From positions 959,001 through 1,023,000 of the forward strand of contig NZ_CP015405.2 of the NCBI RefSeq assembly GCF_001689125.2: a stretch of DNA of 64,000 nucleotides, in the 5' to 3' direction. Made by a program: the position numbers and the translations under genes. Numbering within the stretch: the stretch's first letter is position 1; each line of letters begins with the position of its first letter. Origin of the DNA: Blautia pseudococcoides. Its GTDB lineage: Bacteria > Bacillota > Clostridia > Lachnospirales > Lachnospiraceae. Below the pieces are notes generated by a model that had not been told where the DNA came from, made no database searches, and saw only the letters and a program-made list of their open reading frames with translations. Positions 1 through 8,835 of the stretch are shown piece by piece.

Positions 1-933
1 TACAACAATGTACGCCATGAGTGCAATCTGTATAATTTTTTCTTTGCACCAAGAGGGAACCGGAGAATGATGGAACTGGGAAGAAAAATCTCCCAGATGT
101 ATTTAAACCCGTTTGACCGTATCATCGGCATTATCGGTGCCAAGGACTCCGGAAAAAGTATGATGATCCAGGGGATGTTTCCGGGAATCCAGGTTGTGGA
201 CGGGGACGATGAATACGACATTACCAACATGCCCCTTCTGAATGCGGATGATGTGGGATTCTATACCCCCCGGACCTTCCATGTGGATGCCAGGGCAGCA
301 AGAAAATATGTGAAGCTGGAGACGATCGCTGAGGCGGTCATAAGAGTGACTTCTCAGCATAAGAGAGTGATCGTGGAGCATTTTGAGATCCTGTATCCGA
401 TCCTGAAAAGGAATGCAGATCTGATGATCGGAATCGGCGAGGAGGTCATTGTGACACGGCCCTCCCTGTTCGGCCCGCTGCCGCAGAATATTGCGGATAT
501 TGTGTTCAAATCCCTGATCTACAGGAAAATGGCACACAGTGCAGAGGATTTATTCGGCTATGTAGTGAGAGATATTGAGCGGCCAAGCTATGTCCGGGCT
601 GATATTCGCCATGGGTTTATGCTGGATTATTCGGAAAAACCGGAGAATTTTGACCTGGTGGAGATTGAGAAGAGGATGAAAGAGCTCATAGACCGGGATT
701 TGCCTATCACATATTATGACGAGGAGCATGTGAAGATCGGAGATGACGTCATTTCCTGTACAGGCCCCCTGATGCATGTGGAGAGCACAGGGAAGATTGA
801 GGGATTTTCATTGGTAAAAGAGTTTTTCTACGATTCCAAGTTCGGCTATTATATTGTTGCCGGAACGGTGGGGCATAAGGAAGAGGAAGCCAGTGACAAA
901 CTGAATACCATTGATATACTGGAAGAGGTATAA
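1..933 (+). CDS. Protein related to the alanyl-tRNA synthetase second additional domain, 5' end outside window
   Basis: The frame is open without a stop from base 1, and residues encoded before the first ATG at 67 (an FFAPRGNRR-like stretch) fit the family, so the true start is probably upstream of the window. A P-loop-like GAKDSGKS motif follows the DRIIGIIG segment. The rest resembles clostridial proteins labelled alanine-tRNA ligase second additional domain, with a typical VIVEHFEILYPIL stretch. The biochemical role of this family is not established to my knowledge; nucleotide binding is inferred from the P-loop. A strong hairpin follows the stop codon. The family call rests on remembered similarity, not a search. 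Confidence 0.7.
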   Translation, partial: YNNVRHECNLYNFFFAPRGNRRMMELGRKISQMYLNPFDRIIGIIGAKDSGKSMMIQGMFPGIQVVDGDDEYDITNMPLLNADDVGFYTPRTFHVDARAARKYVKLETIAEAVIRVTSQHKRVIVEHFEILYPILKRNADLMIGIGEEVIVTRPSLFGPLPQNIADIVFKSLIYRKMAHSAEDLFGYVVRDIERPSYVRADIRHGFMLDYSEKPENFDLVEIEKRMKELIDRDLPITYYDEEHVKIGDDVISCTGPLMHVESTGKIEGFSLVKEFFYDSKFGYYIVAGTVGHKEEEASDKLNTIDILEEV

Positions 934-934
934 G

Positions 935-981
935 AAAACAAGACCATCGAAAACCGGAAACGGGGCGGATGGTCTTGTTTT
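935..981 (+). terminator. Rho-independent terminator
   Basis: AAAACAAGACCATC and its exact complement GATGGTCTTGTTTT flank an approximately 19-base loop just after the stop codon of the preceding gene. The right arm ends in a short T run. Confidence 0.8.
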
Positions 982-1002
982 ATACACAGAGAAAGGTTTT
1001 GA

Positions 1003-1031
1003 TTGACAAGGCAGGAAAAATATAGTATTAT
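1003..1031 (+). promoter_or_regulatory. Sigma-A type promoter for the SPFH gene
   Basis: TTGACA at 1003-1008 and TATTAT at 1026-1031 are separated by exactly 17 bases. Just downstream, two GATATC palindromes (about 1035-1050) sit where a repressor could bind; the Arc-like protein encoded next is a candidate, but this is inference. Confidence 0.7.
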
Positions 1032-1098
1032 GATGATATCAAAAAGATATCAAATTAATTACTGCGGCAGGCAGTCTTTTCAAGAGGAGGAAATGATC

Positions 1099-2124
1099 AT
1101 GGAAGAAAAAGACGGAATCAGTCCAAGGAATAAGAATGTGGAGGAAAAAGTCCTGCACCCCAAGTCAGGTATGGGGATGCTGTTTCTTTTGATCCTGGCG
1201 CTTGTGGGAAGTGTTGCGCTGATGATCCTTTCAGGAGCGGTACTTTCTGAGGTCAGCGGCACGCTTACCGGTATCGGGATAACAGCGGCAATCCTGATTT
1301 TCTGTGCGGCCTGTGTGGGCTTTGCGGGCCTGAAGGTCATCAACCCCAATGAGGCGCTGGTTCTGGCACTGTTCGGTAAGTATTACGGAACCCTGAACCG
1401 GAATGGATTTTACTGGGTCAATCCTTTTGTGACAGGTATCAATCCAACCGTAAGAGCAGTGGGCAGCGCCAGTTCCACAGTTCTCAAAGGGATGGGCATT
1501 GAAGCGGAGCAGAAGAATACGGAAGCAAAAGCCAACAAAAAGGTTTCGCTGAAAACTATGACACTGGACAACAAAAAACAAAAGGTCAATGATGAACTGG
1601 GAAACCCCATTGAGATTGGCACGGTTGTTATTTGGAAAGTGGAAAATGCCACAAAGGCTGTATTTAATGTGGAGAATTACAAAGACTATCTGTCTATCCA
1701 GTGTGATGCCATCACAAGAAACGCAGCCAGAAGGTATCCTTATGACACCAGCGAAGGCGGAGATGAGCGCTCTCTCCGGGGCAGCAGCCAGGAAGTGGCA
1801 AGTATCATGCAGGAGGAACTGCAGCAGAAAGTGGTGGATGCGGGAATCGAGATCTTGGAAATGCGCATCACACATCTGGCATACGCTCCGGAAATCGCAT
1901 CAGCTATGCTGCAGAGACAGCAGGCAGCAGCCATCATTGATGCGCGGCAGAAGATTGTGGAAGGTGCTGTCAGCATGGTGGAGATGGCCCTTCAGAAATT
2001 AAACGATAAAGATATCGTGGATCTGGATGAAGAGCGCAAGGCAGCCATGGTCAGCAACCTGCTGGTTGTCCTCTGCGGCAATAAAGATGCCCAGCCCATT
2101 GTCAACAGCGGTTCCCTGTATTAG
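1099..2124 (+). CDS. SPFH (stomatin/prohibitin-like) domain membrane protein
   Basis: An N-terminal pair of hydrophobic segments (roughly residues 18-70) is followed by an SPFH/band-7 domain beginning near [21 protein letters not shown] and ending in an alanine/glutamine-rich helical region ([15 protein letters not shown]). Such proteins form oligomeric rings at the membrane and are linked to envelope stress or microdomain organisation. AGGAGG at 1085-1090 lies 8 bases before the ATG at 1099, which favours this start over an upstream TTG or the ATG at 1093. A small ribbon-helix-helix gene follows 35 bases downstream, an arrangement I recall from other Firmicutes. Confidence 0.88.
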   Translation: MEEKDGISPRNKNVEEKVLHPKSGMGMLFLLILALVGSVALMILSGAVLSEVSGTLTGIGITAAILIFCAACVGFAGLKVINPNEALVLALFGKYYGTLNRNGFYWVNPFVTGINPTVRAVGSASSTVLKGMGIEAEQKNTEAKANKKVSLKTMTLDNKKQKVNDELGNPIEIGTVVIWKVENATKAVFNVENYKDYLSIQCDAITRNAARRYPYDTSEGGDERSLRGSSQEVASIMQEELQQKVVDAGIEILEMRITHLAYAPEIASAMLQRQQAAAIIDARQKIVEGAVSMVEMALQKLNDKDIVDLDEERKAAMVSNLLVVLCGNKDAQPIVNSGSLY

Positions 2125-2159
2125 GCGGGACTGTGAACAGTAACAGGAGTGATGCCTTC

Positions 2160-2357
2160 ATGGAAAACAAACCGAAGGAAAAACAAAAAAAACAGGTTCC
2201 CCTGCGGCTCTCCGCATCTCTTTACAATGACCTGGCCCAGTGGGCGGAGGATGACTTCCGCTCCGTCAACGGCCAGATCGAATATCTGCTGACCGAATGC
2301 GTGAAGCACAGAAAGCGGAGTCAGAAAAGCGCCACAGAGGAACCGGCGGCAGAATGA
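2160..2357 (+). CDS. Arc-like ribbon-helix-helix DNA-binding protein
   Basis: A 65-residue basic protein with a KQVPLRLSASLYNDLAQWAEDD core (first ribbon plus helix) and a second helix NGQIEYLLTECVKH, matching the Arc/MetJ fold. Such proteins bind palindromic DNA as dimers. It is probably cotranscribed with the SPFH gene and may regulate it, given the GATATC palindromes in that promoter. A GTG at 2133 in the same frame is an alternative start, but AGGAG at 2144-2148 sits better before the ATG at 2160. Target and function are inferred. Confidence 0.75.
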   Translation: MENKPKEKQKKQVPLRLSASLYNDLAQWAEDDFRSVNGQIEYLLTECVKHRKRSQKSATEEPAAE

Positions 2358-2359
2358 AG

Positions 2360-2407
2360 AAAATCCAGGCAGCGGCCAATTGATGAGCCGTGTATGCCTG
2401 GATTTTT
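2360..2407. terminator. Terminator hairpin between convergent genes
   Basis: AAAATCCAGGCA pairs with TGCCTGGATTTTTT across an approximately 22-base loop. The poly-T on the plus side terminates the SPFH/Arc operon; the A-rich left arm could also serve the convergent ABC genes. Confidence 0.75.
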
Positions 2408-2420
2408 TGCATGTGTTTTT

Positions 2421-3227
2421 TCAGAAATGTTTTCTGTATTTTTTTTCCGCTATGTTGATCAGGCTGTATAAAACAGCAGCGATGATACATAGAATAACAA
2501 TACTCATGATCATGGTATCCAGTTTGAATACCTGACTGGAATAAATGATCAGATACCCAAGTCCCCGTTTGCTTCCGATCATCTCTCCGATCACCACGCC
2601 GATCAGGCAGAGGCCGATATTGACTTTCATAATGCTGAGGATCAGTGGTACGGAGGAAGGAAGAACCACTTTAAAAAGGGCATCCTTTTTCGTGCCCCTC
2701 AGTGTGGAAATCAGTTTCAGTTTATCCGGGTCCGTGCCGCAGAAGCCAGTGTACAGATTCAAGATCGCCCCAAAGATGGCTACAGACAGACCGGCAACGA
2801 TGATGGTCTTGATGTTGCTGCCCAGCCACACGATCAAAAGCGGTGCCAGGGCTGATTTGGGCAGACTGTTCAGAACTACCAGATACGGCTCCAGAATCGA
2901 GGAAAGCTTCGGAAAACACCACAGAAGCACCGCAATGGCAATACCAAACACAGTGACCAGGGCGAAACTGGCAATGGTCTCCCAGAGTGTGACGCCCGTG
3001 TGTACGGCAAGTGTTCCATCCAGTATCATGTGGTACATGGCTAGGACCACCTGGGAAGGGCTGGAGAAGATGAAGGAATCAATAAGGCCCAGTCTTGCGC
3101 TGCCCTCCCAGAGCGCCAGAAAAGCCAGGAATATGAGGATGCGGATAAGCCGCACGATCTGGGAATCACGCCTTAATTTCCGCAGATAATTCCTCTGTCC
3201 TCTGGACATAGAAGTCATTTCAGCCAT
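2421..3227 (-). CDS. ABC transporter permease, SsuC/TauC type
   Basis: A 268-residue membrane protein with about six hydrophobic segments and a binding-protein-dependent permease core. The EAA-like loop around ISTLRGTKKDALFKVVLPSS is where the ATPase docks. Its closest families import nitrate, sulfonate, taurine or thiamine-precursor substrates. It overlaps the upstream ATPase gene by 8 bases, so the two are translationally coupled. No periplasmic-type binding protein gene accompanies them here, so the substrate cannot be assigned. Confidence 0.85.
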   Translation of the reverse strand: MAEMTSMSRGQRNYLRKLRRDSQIVRLIRILIFLAFLALWEGSARLGLIDSFIFSSPSQVVLAMYHMILDGTLAVHTGVTLWETIASFALVTVFGIAIAVLLWCFPKLSSILEPYLVVLNSLPKSALAPLLIVWLGSNIKTIIVAGLSVAIFGAILNLYTGFCGTDPDKLKLISTLRGTKKDALFKVVLPSSVPLILSIMKVNIGLCLIGVVIGEMIGSKRGLGYLIIYSSQVFKLDTMIMSIVILCIIAAVLYSLINIAEKKYRKHF

Positions 3228-3990
3228 TGTGGTTTAGCTCCTTCCATATTTCATTAAAATAATTCTTGAACTCCGGAGCGCTGCGGGAGGTGAAAGGCGT
3301 GCGGTTATCCATGGTGAGTACAATGGGGATGATTCTTTTAATGGCAGCAGGACGTTTGCCGAGGATGATGACCCGGTCTGCCATGCTTATGGCTTCCGAG
3401 ATATCATGAGTCACCAGAATAGCGGTTTTCTCCTCCCGCTTGATGATTTTTCCAATGTCGTCCCCCACAGAGAGACGTGTCTGATAATCCAGGGCGGAAA
3501 AGGGTTCATCCAGAAGCAGCAGATCAGGTTCCAAAGCCAGCGTGCGGATCAGCGCGGCACGCTGCCGCATACCACCGGAAAGCTGGGACGGGCGCGATTC
3601 TTTAAACTTATCCAGGCCGTAATCAGCCAGAAGATGATTGACTTTGTCTCTGGCATTTGGGGAGTTCTTTTTCTGGATCTCCAGTCCTAAAAGTACATTG
3701 CTGTAAATGGTGCGCCATTCAAAAAGGTGGTCTTTTTGCAGCATGTAACCGATATTTGTCACTGATTCACTGAGTGGTTTTTTGTTTAGAAGAATTTCAC
3801 CTTCTTCCGGGATGAGCAGACCGCAGAGCATATCCAGAAGCGTGGATTTTCCGCAGCCGGACGGACCTACGATCGCCAGGAATTCTCCTTTTTCCACAGA
3901 AAAAGATATATGGGACAGAGCGGGTGTTTCACCGGACTTTGTATGATAGGCATAACTGACATCTTTTACTTCTAAAAGAGGTGTATCCAT
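3220..3990 (-). CDS. ABC transporter ATP-binding protein, SsuB/TauB type
   Basis: A 256-residue ATPase with Walker A GPSGCGKST, Q-loop (MLQKDHL), signature LSGGMRQR, Walker B LLLLDEPFSALD and the switch histidine in VTHDISEA. It energises the permease encoded immediately downstream. The start codon is preceded on the minus strand by an AAAGGA ribosome site. About 250 bases upstream contain no binding-protein gene and no riboswitch that I could recognise. Confidence 0.88.
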   Translation of the reverse strand: MDTPLLEVKDVSYAYHTKSGETPALSHISFSVEKGEFLAIVGPSGCGKSTLLDMLCGLLIPEEGEILLNKKPLSESVTNIGYMLQKDHLFEWRTIYSNVLLGLEIQKKNSPNARDKVNHLLADYGLDKFKESRPSQLSGGMRQRAALIRTLALEPDLLLLDEPFSALDYQTRLSVGDDIGKIIKREEKTAILVTHDISEAISMADRVIILGKRPAAIKRIIPIVLTMDNRTPFTSRSAPEFKNYFNEIWKELNHNG

Positions 3991-4166
3991 AAGTTGTCAT
4001 TCCTTTCTTATTTCTATTGGCAGGCAGGTGTGAGACTGTCTGTTTTTGGGGATGGTAATTGGCAGTTACGGTCCACGGCACTGCATTTATTGCAGGGCTG
4101 TGAATTTGTAACATACAGTATCATATGATAAAAAGCCGGGGGTTGACATATGGGAAGGGGATGCAC

Positions 4167-4195
4167 TTGTGTTTTTCTTTGATTATTGATAAAAT
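4167..4195 (+). promoter_or_regulatory. Probable promoter for D-lactate dehydrogenase
   Basis: TTGTGT at 4167-4172 and TAAAAT at 4190-4195 are 17 bases apart, about 65 bases before the ldh start. A TTGACA at 4143 lacks a matching -10 at normal spacing. Confidence 0.45.
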
Positions 4196-4260
4196 AAGTA
4201 CGGATTGGGAAACCTATCCGGTAACGGAAACATGATTTGACAAGAACAGGAGGCAAAACT

Positions 4261-5259
4261 ATGAGAATTTTATTTTTTGACACCAAGAACTACGACAGGG
4301 CATCCTTTGATAAACAACTGGAAAATTATCCGGGAATAGAGATCGACTATCTGAAAACAGATCTGGCACCCAAGACGGCGCCGCTGGCAAAAGGGTTTGA
4401 CGCTGTGTGCGCCTTTGTAAGCTCCGACGTGGGGGCAGAGACTGTGACAGCGCTCCATGAGGCGGGGGTAAAACTGATCCTTATGCGCTGCGCGGGATTC
4501 AACAATGTGGACCTGGAAAAAGCGGGAGAGTACGGCATCCGGGTTATGCGCGTGCCGGGCTATTCCCCGGAAGCAGTAGCGGAACATGCCATGGCGCTGG
4601 CCCTTACAGCGAACCGCAGGATCCATAAGGCATATGTAAAAGTCCGGGAAAATGATTTCAGCTTAAGCGGCCTGATGGGATTTAACTTTTACCAAAAGAC
4701 AGCAGGTATTGTGGGAACCGGAAAGATCGGTGCGGCTATGGCGAAAATCTGCCGTGGTTTTGGTATGAAGGTCATTGCCTATGATGTATACCAGAATCCG
4801 GACCTGGATTTTGCCGAATATGTCTCTTTGGATGAACTGCTTAAAAGAAGTGACCTGATCTCCCTGCACTGCCCGCTGATGGACAGCACCTACCACCTGA
4901 TCAACAGGGAGACCATCGCAAAAATGAAGGACGGAGTGGTACTGGTCAACACGTCGAGAGGCGGACTTGTGAAGACAGAAGATTTGATCGAGGGAATCCG
5001 TGCCCGCAAGTTCTTCGGTGTGGGTCTGGATGTGTACGAGGAGGAGACAAAGAACGTATTTGAGGACCGTTCTGACGAAATTCTGGAGCATTCCACAACG
5101 GCAAGGCTCCTCTCTTTCCCAAATGTAATGATCACCTCCCATCAGGGATTCTTTACCCAGGAAGCCCTTGCAGCTATTTCCCAGACTACCCTGGACAATG
5201 CGTCTGCATTTGAAAAGGGGGAGACAAACAGTAATGAAGTTCTGAAAAGGGAATCATAA
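4261..5259 (+). CDS. ldhA: D-lactate dehydrogenase / D-2-hydroxyacid dehydrogenase
   Basis: The 332-residue protein would reduce pyruvate to D-lactate with NADH, regenerating NAD during fermentation. The Rossmann motif GTGKIG lies at residues 152-157, the substrate-binding arginine is R233 in NTSRGG, and the catalytic histidine is H294 in ITSHQGFF. AGGAGG at 4249-4254 precedes the ATG at 4261 by 6 bases, so an in-frame TTG at 4237 is rejected. The length and C-terminal EALAAISQTTLDNASAFEKG match fermentative ldhA. queH begins 1 base after the stop. Another 2-hydroxyacid substrate cannot be excluded. Confidence 0.85.
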   Translation: MRILFFDTKNYDRASFDKQLENYPGIEIDYLKTDLAPKTAPLAKGFDAVCAFVSSDVGAETVTALHEAGVKLILMRCAGFNNVDLEKAGEYGIRVMRVPGYSPEAVAEHAMALALTANRRIHKAYVKVRENDFSLSGLMGFNFYQKTAGIVGTGKIGAAMAKICRGFGMKVIAYDVYQNPDLDFAEYVSLDELLKRSDLISLHCPLMDSTYHLINRETIAKMKDGVVLVNTSRGGLVKTEDLIEGIRARKFFGVGLDVYEEETKNVFEDRSDEILEHSTTARLLSFPNVMITSHQGFFTQEALAAISQTTLDNASAFEKGETNSNEVLKRES

Positions 5260-5260
5260 A

Positions 5261-5941
5261 ATGGACCGGAAAAGAAACTACCAGAGAGAACTGGAAAAAG
5301 TCCTGGAACAGATAAAAAAGGAAGAAAGAGTTCCCACTTTGTTCCTGCACAGCTGCTGCGCTCCATGCAGCAGCTATGTGCTGGAATATCTGTCACAGTA
5401 TTTTGAGATAACCGATTTTTTCTTCAATCCCAATATTTCACCTGAAAAGGAATATGAGAAGCGGGAGGAAGAACTTGAGCGGCTCATAGGATCCATGCCT
5501 TTTGTACATAAGCCGAAGTTTTTAAAAGGGGAGTATTGCCCTGAGAAATTTTATGCCATGGCAGAAGGAATGGAAGATATCCCGGAGGGAGGCAGGCGCT
5601 GCTTTGCCTGTTATGAAATGCGCATGGAGGAGGCTGCAAGACTTGCGGCAGAGGGAGGATATGATTATTTCACCACAACCCTGTCCATCAGTCCCCTGAA
5701 AAATGCGGCAAAGATCAATGAGATAGGAGAAAAGCTGGAAGAGAAATATCATGTCCGGCATCTGCCGTCAGATTTCAAAAAGAAAAACGGGTATAAGCGT
5801 TCCACAGAGCTTTCCGGAGAATATGGCCTGTACCGGCAGGATTTCTGCGGCTGTGTATTCTCAAAAAGGGAACGTGACAAGAGAGAGGCGGAAAAGGGTA
5901 ACAGTTCAGACAAGCTGAACTGTTACCCATCCAGCCATTAA
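5261..5941 (+). CDS. queH: Epoxyqueuosine reductase QueH
   Basis: A 226-residue protein of the DUF208/QueH family, which carries out the last step of queuosine synthesis in tRNA with an Fe-S cluster. Visible family features are HSCCAPCSSYVLEYL near residue 30, the NPNI(S)PEKEYEKR segment, GGRRCFACYEMRMEEAA, and the C-terminal FCGCVFSKRER. It starts 1 base after ldhA. The last 14 or so residues (after KREAEKG) are encoded by the left arm of a palindromic repeat, so the native C terminus has been replaced or extended by a repeat insertion. Confidence 0.88.
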   Translation: MDRKRNYQRELEKVLEQIKKEERVPTLFLHSCCAPCSSYVLEYLSQYFEITDFFFNPNISPEKEYEKREEELERLIGSMPFVHKPKFLKGEYCPEKFYAMAEGMEDIPEGGRRCFACYEMRMEEAARLAAEGGYDYFTTTLSISPLKNAAKINEIGEKLEEKYHVRHLPSDFKKKNGYKRSTELSGEYGLYRQDFCGCVFSKRERDKREAEKGNSSDKLNCYPSSH

Positions 5942-6030
5942 AAATCGCTTCGCGATGGGCTGGATACCTGCTGGCACTACTTTTTCATACGGTCAGCGCA
6001 GTAAATGCGCAGACCTGTCTGAACTGTTAC
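5898..6030. repeat. Palindromic repeat element overlapping the end of queH
   Basis: GTAACAGTTCAG (5898-5909) pairs exactly with CTGAACTGTTAC (5915-5926), and the right-arm 12-mer recurs exactly at 6019-6030. Between them are two further hairpins, a CCATCCAGCC/GGGCTGG pair around ATCGCTTCGCGAT and a GGTCAGCGCA.../TGCGCAGACC pair. Related AACTGTTAC and GTAACTGTGA sequences occur elsewhere in the window. The remaining intergenic sequence up to argH (6031-6199) has one more AACTGTTAC (about 6091) and a GCCGGATAAGCGGC-like hairpin but no gene. Confidence 0.75.
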
Positions 6031-6199
6031 AGAAAAGGGGCAGCAGTGATATGGAAAAATTTCTTGCACGGTACCAAAGATAATGATAAACTGTTACCCA
6101 TAAGCCGGATAAGCGGCTTACGGCTGCAGCAGGTAGCAGAATCCTGGGATAGCCGGAACAATAAATAAATCAATTTGTAAAAAAGTGAGGTACATAAAG

Positions 6200-7579
6200 A
6201 TGGCTCAGTTATGGGGCGGACGTTTCACCAAGGAGACGGATCAGTTGGTATATAATTTCAATGCGTCGTTAAGTTTTGACAATAAGCTTTACAAACAGGA
6301 CATTACAGGAAGCATGGCACATGCCGCGATGCTTGCAAAACAGGGGATTATCACGGAGAAGGAGAAAGAGGCGATTCTGGAAGGCTTGAAAGGGATCCTG
6401 GCTGATATTGAAAGCGGAGCACTTGCCTTTTCCCCTGAGTATGAAGATATCCACAGTTTTGTGGAGGCGAATCTGATTGCCCGCTGCGGCGATGTGGGTA
6501 AAAAGCTGCACACAGGCAGAAGCCGCAACGACCAGGTGGCCCTTGATATGAAGATGTATGTGAGGGATGAGATCGGGGAGATTGACATCCTCTTAAAAGA
6601 ACTGCTGGAGTCCATTTATAAGGTTATGGATGAGAATGTACATACTTACATGCCGGGATTCACCCATCTGCAGAAAGCGCAGCCTTTGACACTGGCACAT
6701 CATTTCGGCGCGTATTTTGAGATGTTCAAGCGCGACAGGAGCCGTATGGCGGATGCAAAAAAACGTCTGAACCTCTGTCCTCTTGGAAGCGGAGCGCTGG
6801 CGGGTACCACCTATCCTCTTGACAGGGATTTTACAGCCAAAACCCTGGGATTTGACGGGCCAACCCTGAACAGCATGGATTCCGTGGCTGACAGGGATTA
6901 CCTGATCGAGCTTTTGTCAGGTCTTTCCACCATTATGATGCACTTGAGCCGTTTCTGTGAGGAGATTATTCTGTGGAACTCCAATGAATACCGTTTTGTG
7001 GAGATTGATGACGGGTACAGCACAGGCAGCAGTATCATGCCCCAGAAGAAAAATCCGGATATTGCCGAGCTGGTAAGAGGAAAGACAGGTCGTGTCTATG
7101 GCGCGCTCATGTCTATTCTGACTACCATGAAAGGCATTCCTCTTGCATACAATAAAGATATGCAGGAAGACAAAGAATTTACCTTTGATGCCATTGATAC
7201 CGTAAAAGGCTGCATCGCTTTATTTAACGGTATGATCGCCACCATGTCCTTCCGCAGGGAGAATATGGAAAAGAGCGCAAAGAACGGCTTTACCAATGCC
7301 ACAGACGCCGCAGACTACCTGGTGAACAATGGCGTTCCGTTTAGGGATGCCCACGGCATTGTAGGACGTCTGGTGCTTGCCTGCATTGAGAAAAATATCT
7401 CTCTGGATGAGATGAGCCTTCCGGAGTATCAGGAAATCAGTCCCGTGTTCAAAGAGGACATCTATGAGGCGATCAGCATGAAGAACTGTGTGGAGAAGAG
7501 AAATACCATCGGTGCTCCTGGTGAGGCTGCCATGAAGCAGGTTCTGACACTGCACAAAAAATATCTGGAAGAAAACTAA
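6200..7579 (+). CDS. argH: Argininosuccinate lyase
   Basis: The 459-residue enzyme cleaves argininosuccinate to arginine and fumarate, the last step of arginine synthesis. Family motifs visible are MAQLWGGRF at the N terminus, HTGRSRNDQVALDM, and the fumarase-superfamily signature GSSIMPQKKNPD (around 7030-7060) that carries the mobile catalytic serine loop. The ATG at 6200 follows GTGAGG by about 9 bases; the in-frame GTG at 6185 is within this ribosome site. argG is not in the neighbourhood, and the upstream 260 bases are occupied by palindromic repeats. Confidence 0.95.
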   Translation: MAQLWGGRFTKETDQLVYNFNASLSFDNKLYKQDITGSMAHAAMLAKQGIITEKEKEAILEGLKGILADIESGALAFSPEYEDIHSFVEANLIARCGDVGKKLHTGRSRNDQVALDMKMYVRDEIGEIDILLKELLESIYKVMDENVHTYMPGFTHLQKAQPLTLAHHFGAYFEMFKRDRSRMADAKKRLNLCPLGSGALAGTTYPLDRDFTAKTLGFDGPTLNSMDSVADRDYLIELLSGLSTIMMHLSRFCEEIILWNSNEYRFVEIDDGYSTGSSIMPQKKNPDIAELVRGKTGRVYGALMSILTTMKGIPLAYNKDMQEDKEFTFDAIDTVKGCIALFNGMIATMSFRRENMEKSAKNGFTNATDAADYLVNNGVPFRDAHGIVGRLVLACIEKNISLDEMSLPEYQEISPVFKEDIYEAISMKNCVEKRNTIGAPGEAAMKQVLTLHKKYLEEN

Positions 7580-7691
7580 AAAATGCTTGCTTTTTTCCTG
7601 GATTTGTTATAGTATTGTTTAGGAAAAACAAATGTGCGCACAGGAAGAACAATCCCTCCGCACAGAATACATAGACGAGGAGAATTGCCGT

Positions 7692-8777
7692 ATGAGTGAG
7701 AAATTAAGAGTGGGTATATTAGGCGCAACAGGAATGGTAGGACAGAGATTTATCTCTCTGCTTGAAGATCATCCCTGGTTTGAAGTGGTAACTGTGGCCG
7801 CCAGTGCAAGAAGTGCAGGCAGGACATATGAGGAGGCCGTAGGCGGACGCTGGAAAATGGATACTCCCATGCCGGAAGCCGTGAAAAAGCTGGAAGTCAT
7901 GAATGTATCTGAGGTGGAGAAAGTGGCATCCACCGTTGACTTTGTATTCTCTGCTGTTGATATGAGCAAAGAGGAGATCAAAGCCATTGAGGAGGCATAC
8001 GCAAAGACAGAGACACCGGTTGTGTCCAACAACAGCGCACACCGCTGGACACCGGACGTACCTATGGTAGTGCCGGAGATCAATCCGGAGCACTTTGATG
8101 TCATTGAATTCCAGAAAAAACGTCTGGGGACCACAAAAGGCTTCATTGCCGTAAAACCCAACTGTTCCATCCAGAGTTACGCACCGGTGCTCACAGCATG
8201 GAGAGAATTTGAGCCATACGAAGTAGTGGCAACCACTTACCAGGCAATCTCCGGAGCAGGCAAGACCTTCAAAGACTGGCCGGAAATGCAGGGAAATGTG
8301 ATCCCCTTCATCGGTGGTGAGGAAGAGAAAAGCGAGCAGGAACCTCTCCGTCTCTGGGGTGAGATAAGAGACGGCGTGATCGAGAAGGCAGCAGAGCCTG
8401 TTATCACCACCCAGTGTGTGCGTGTGCCGGTACTGAACGGACATACAGCAGCCGTATTTGTAAAATTCAGAAAGAACCCGGCCAAAGAGCAGTTGATCGA
8501 AAAGATGGTGAACTTTAAAGGGGCTCCCCAGGAGTTAGACCTGCCAAGCGCTCCCAAGCAGTTCATCCGCTATATGGAAGAAGACAACCGTCCGCAGGTT
8601 ACCCTGGATGTTGATTATGAAAATGGAATGGGTGTAACGGTAGGTCGTCTGAGAGAGGACAGTGTATATGATTACAAGTTCATCGGCCTTTCTCACAACA
8701 CCGTGCGCGGCGCTGCCGGCGGTGCTGTCCTTTGTGCAGAGACACTGAAAGCCAAAGGATTTATCACAAAAAAATAA
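7692..8777 (+). CDS. asd: Aspartate-semialdehyde dehydrogenase
   Basis: The 361-residue enzyme reduces aspartyl phosphate to aspartate semialdehyde for lysine, threonine, methionine and peptidoglycan precursors. GILGATGMVGQRF is the NADP-binding loop and C158 in VKPNCSIQSY is the catalytic cysteine. The sequence (SAGRTYEEAVGGRW, AISGAGKTFKDWPE) resembles the subfamily typical of archaea, fungi and many clostridia rather than the E. coli type. Start chosen at 7692 (MSEKLRV) because the longer frame extends into a region without family similarity. A possible promoter (TTGCTT 7587, TATAGT 7608) lies about 80 bases upstream. Confidence 0.92.
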   Translation: MSEKLRVGILGATGMVGQRFISLLEDHPWFEVVTVAASARSAGRTYEEAVGGRWKMDTPMPEAVKKLEVMNVSEVEKVASTVDFVFSAVDMSKEEIKAIEEAYAKTETPVVSNNSAHRWTPDVPMVVPEINPEHFDVIEFQKKRLGTTKGFIAVKPNCSIQSYAPVLTAWREFEPYEVVATTYQAISGAGKTFKDWPEMQGNVIPFIGGEEEKSEQEPLRLWGEIRDGVIEKAAEPVITTQCVRVPVLNGHTAAVFVKFRKNPAKEQLIEKMVNFKGAPQELDLPSAPKQFIRYMEEDNRPQVTLDVDYENGMGVTVGRLREDSVYDYKFIGLSHNTVRGAAGGAVLCAETLKAKGFITKK

Positions 8778-8786
8778 AACTTTAAG

Positions 8787-8814
8787 TCAGACCGGGGAGC
8801 TCCCTCCGGTCTGA
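8787..8814 (+). terminator. Hairpin after asd, weak terminator
   Basis: TCAGACCGG and CCGGTCTGA form a perfect 9-base stem around a 10-base loop. No good T run follows, so it may stabilise the mRNA end or only partly terminate. Confidence 0.4.
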
Positions 8815-8835
8815 TTGCATGGAAGAGGAGCTTTT

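Noticed and set aside
3991..4260. Riboswitch (TPP or other) upstream of the ABC pair
   Set aside because: No conserved aptamer motif is visible on the minus strand.
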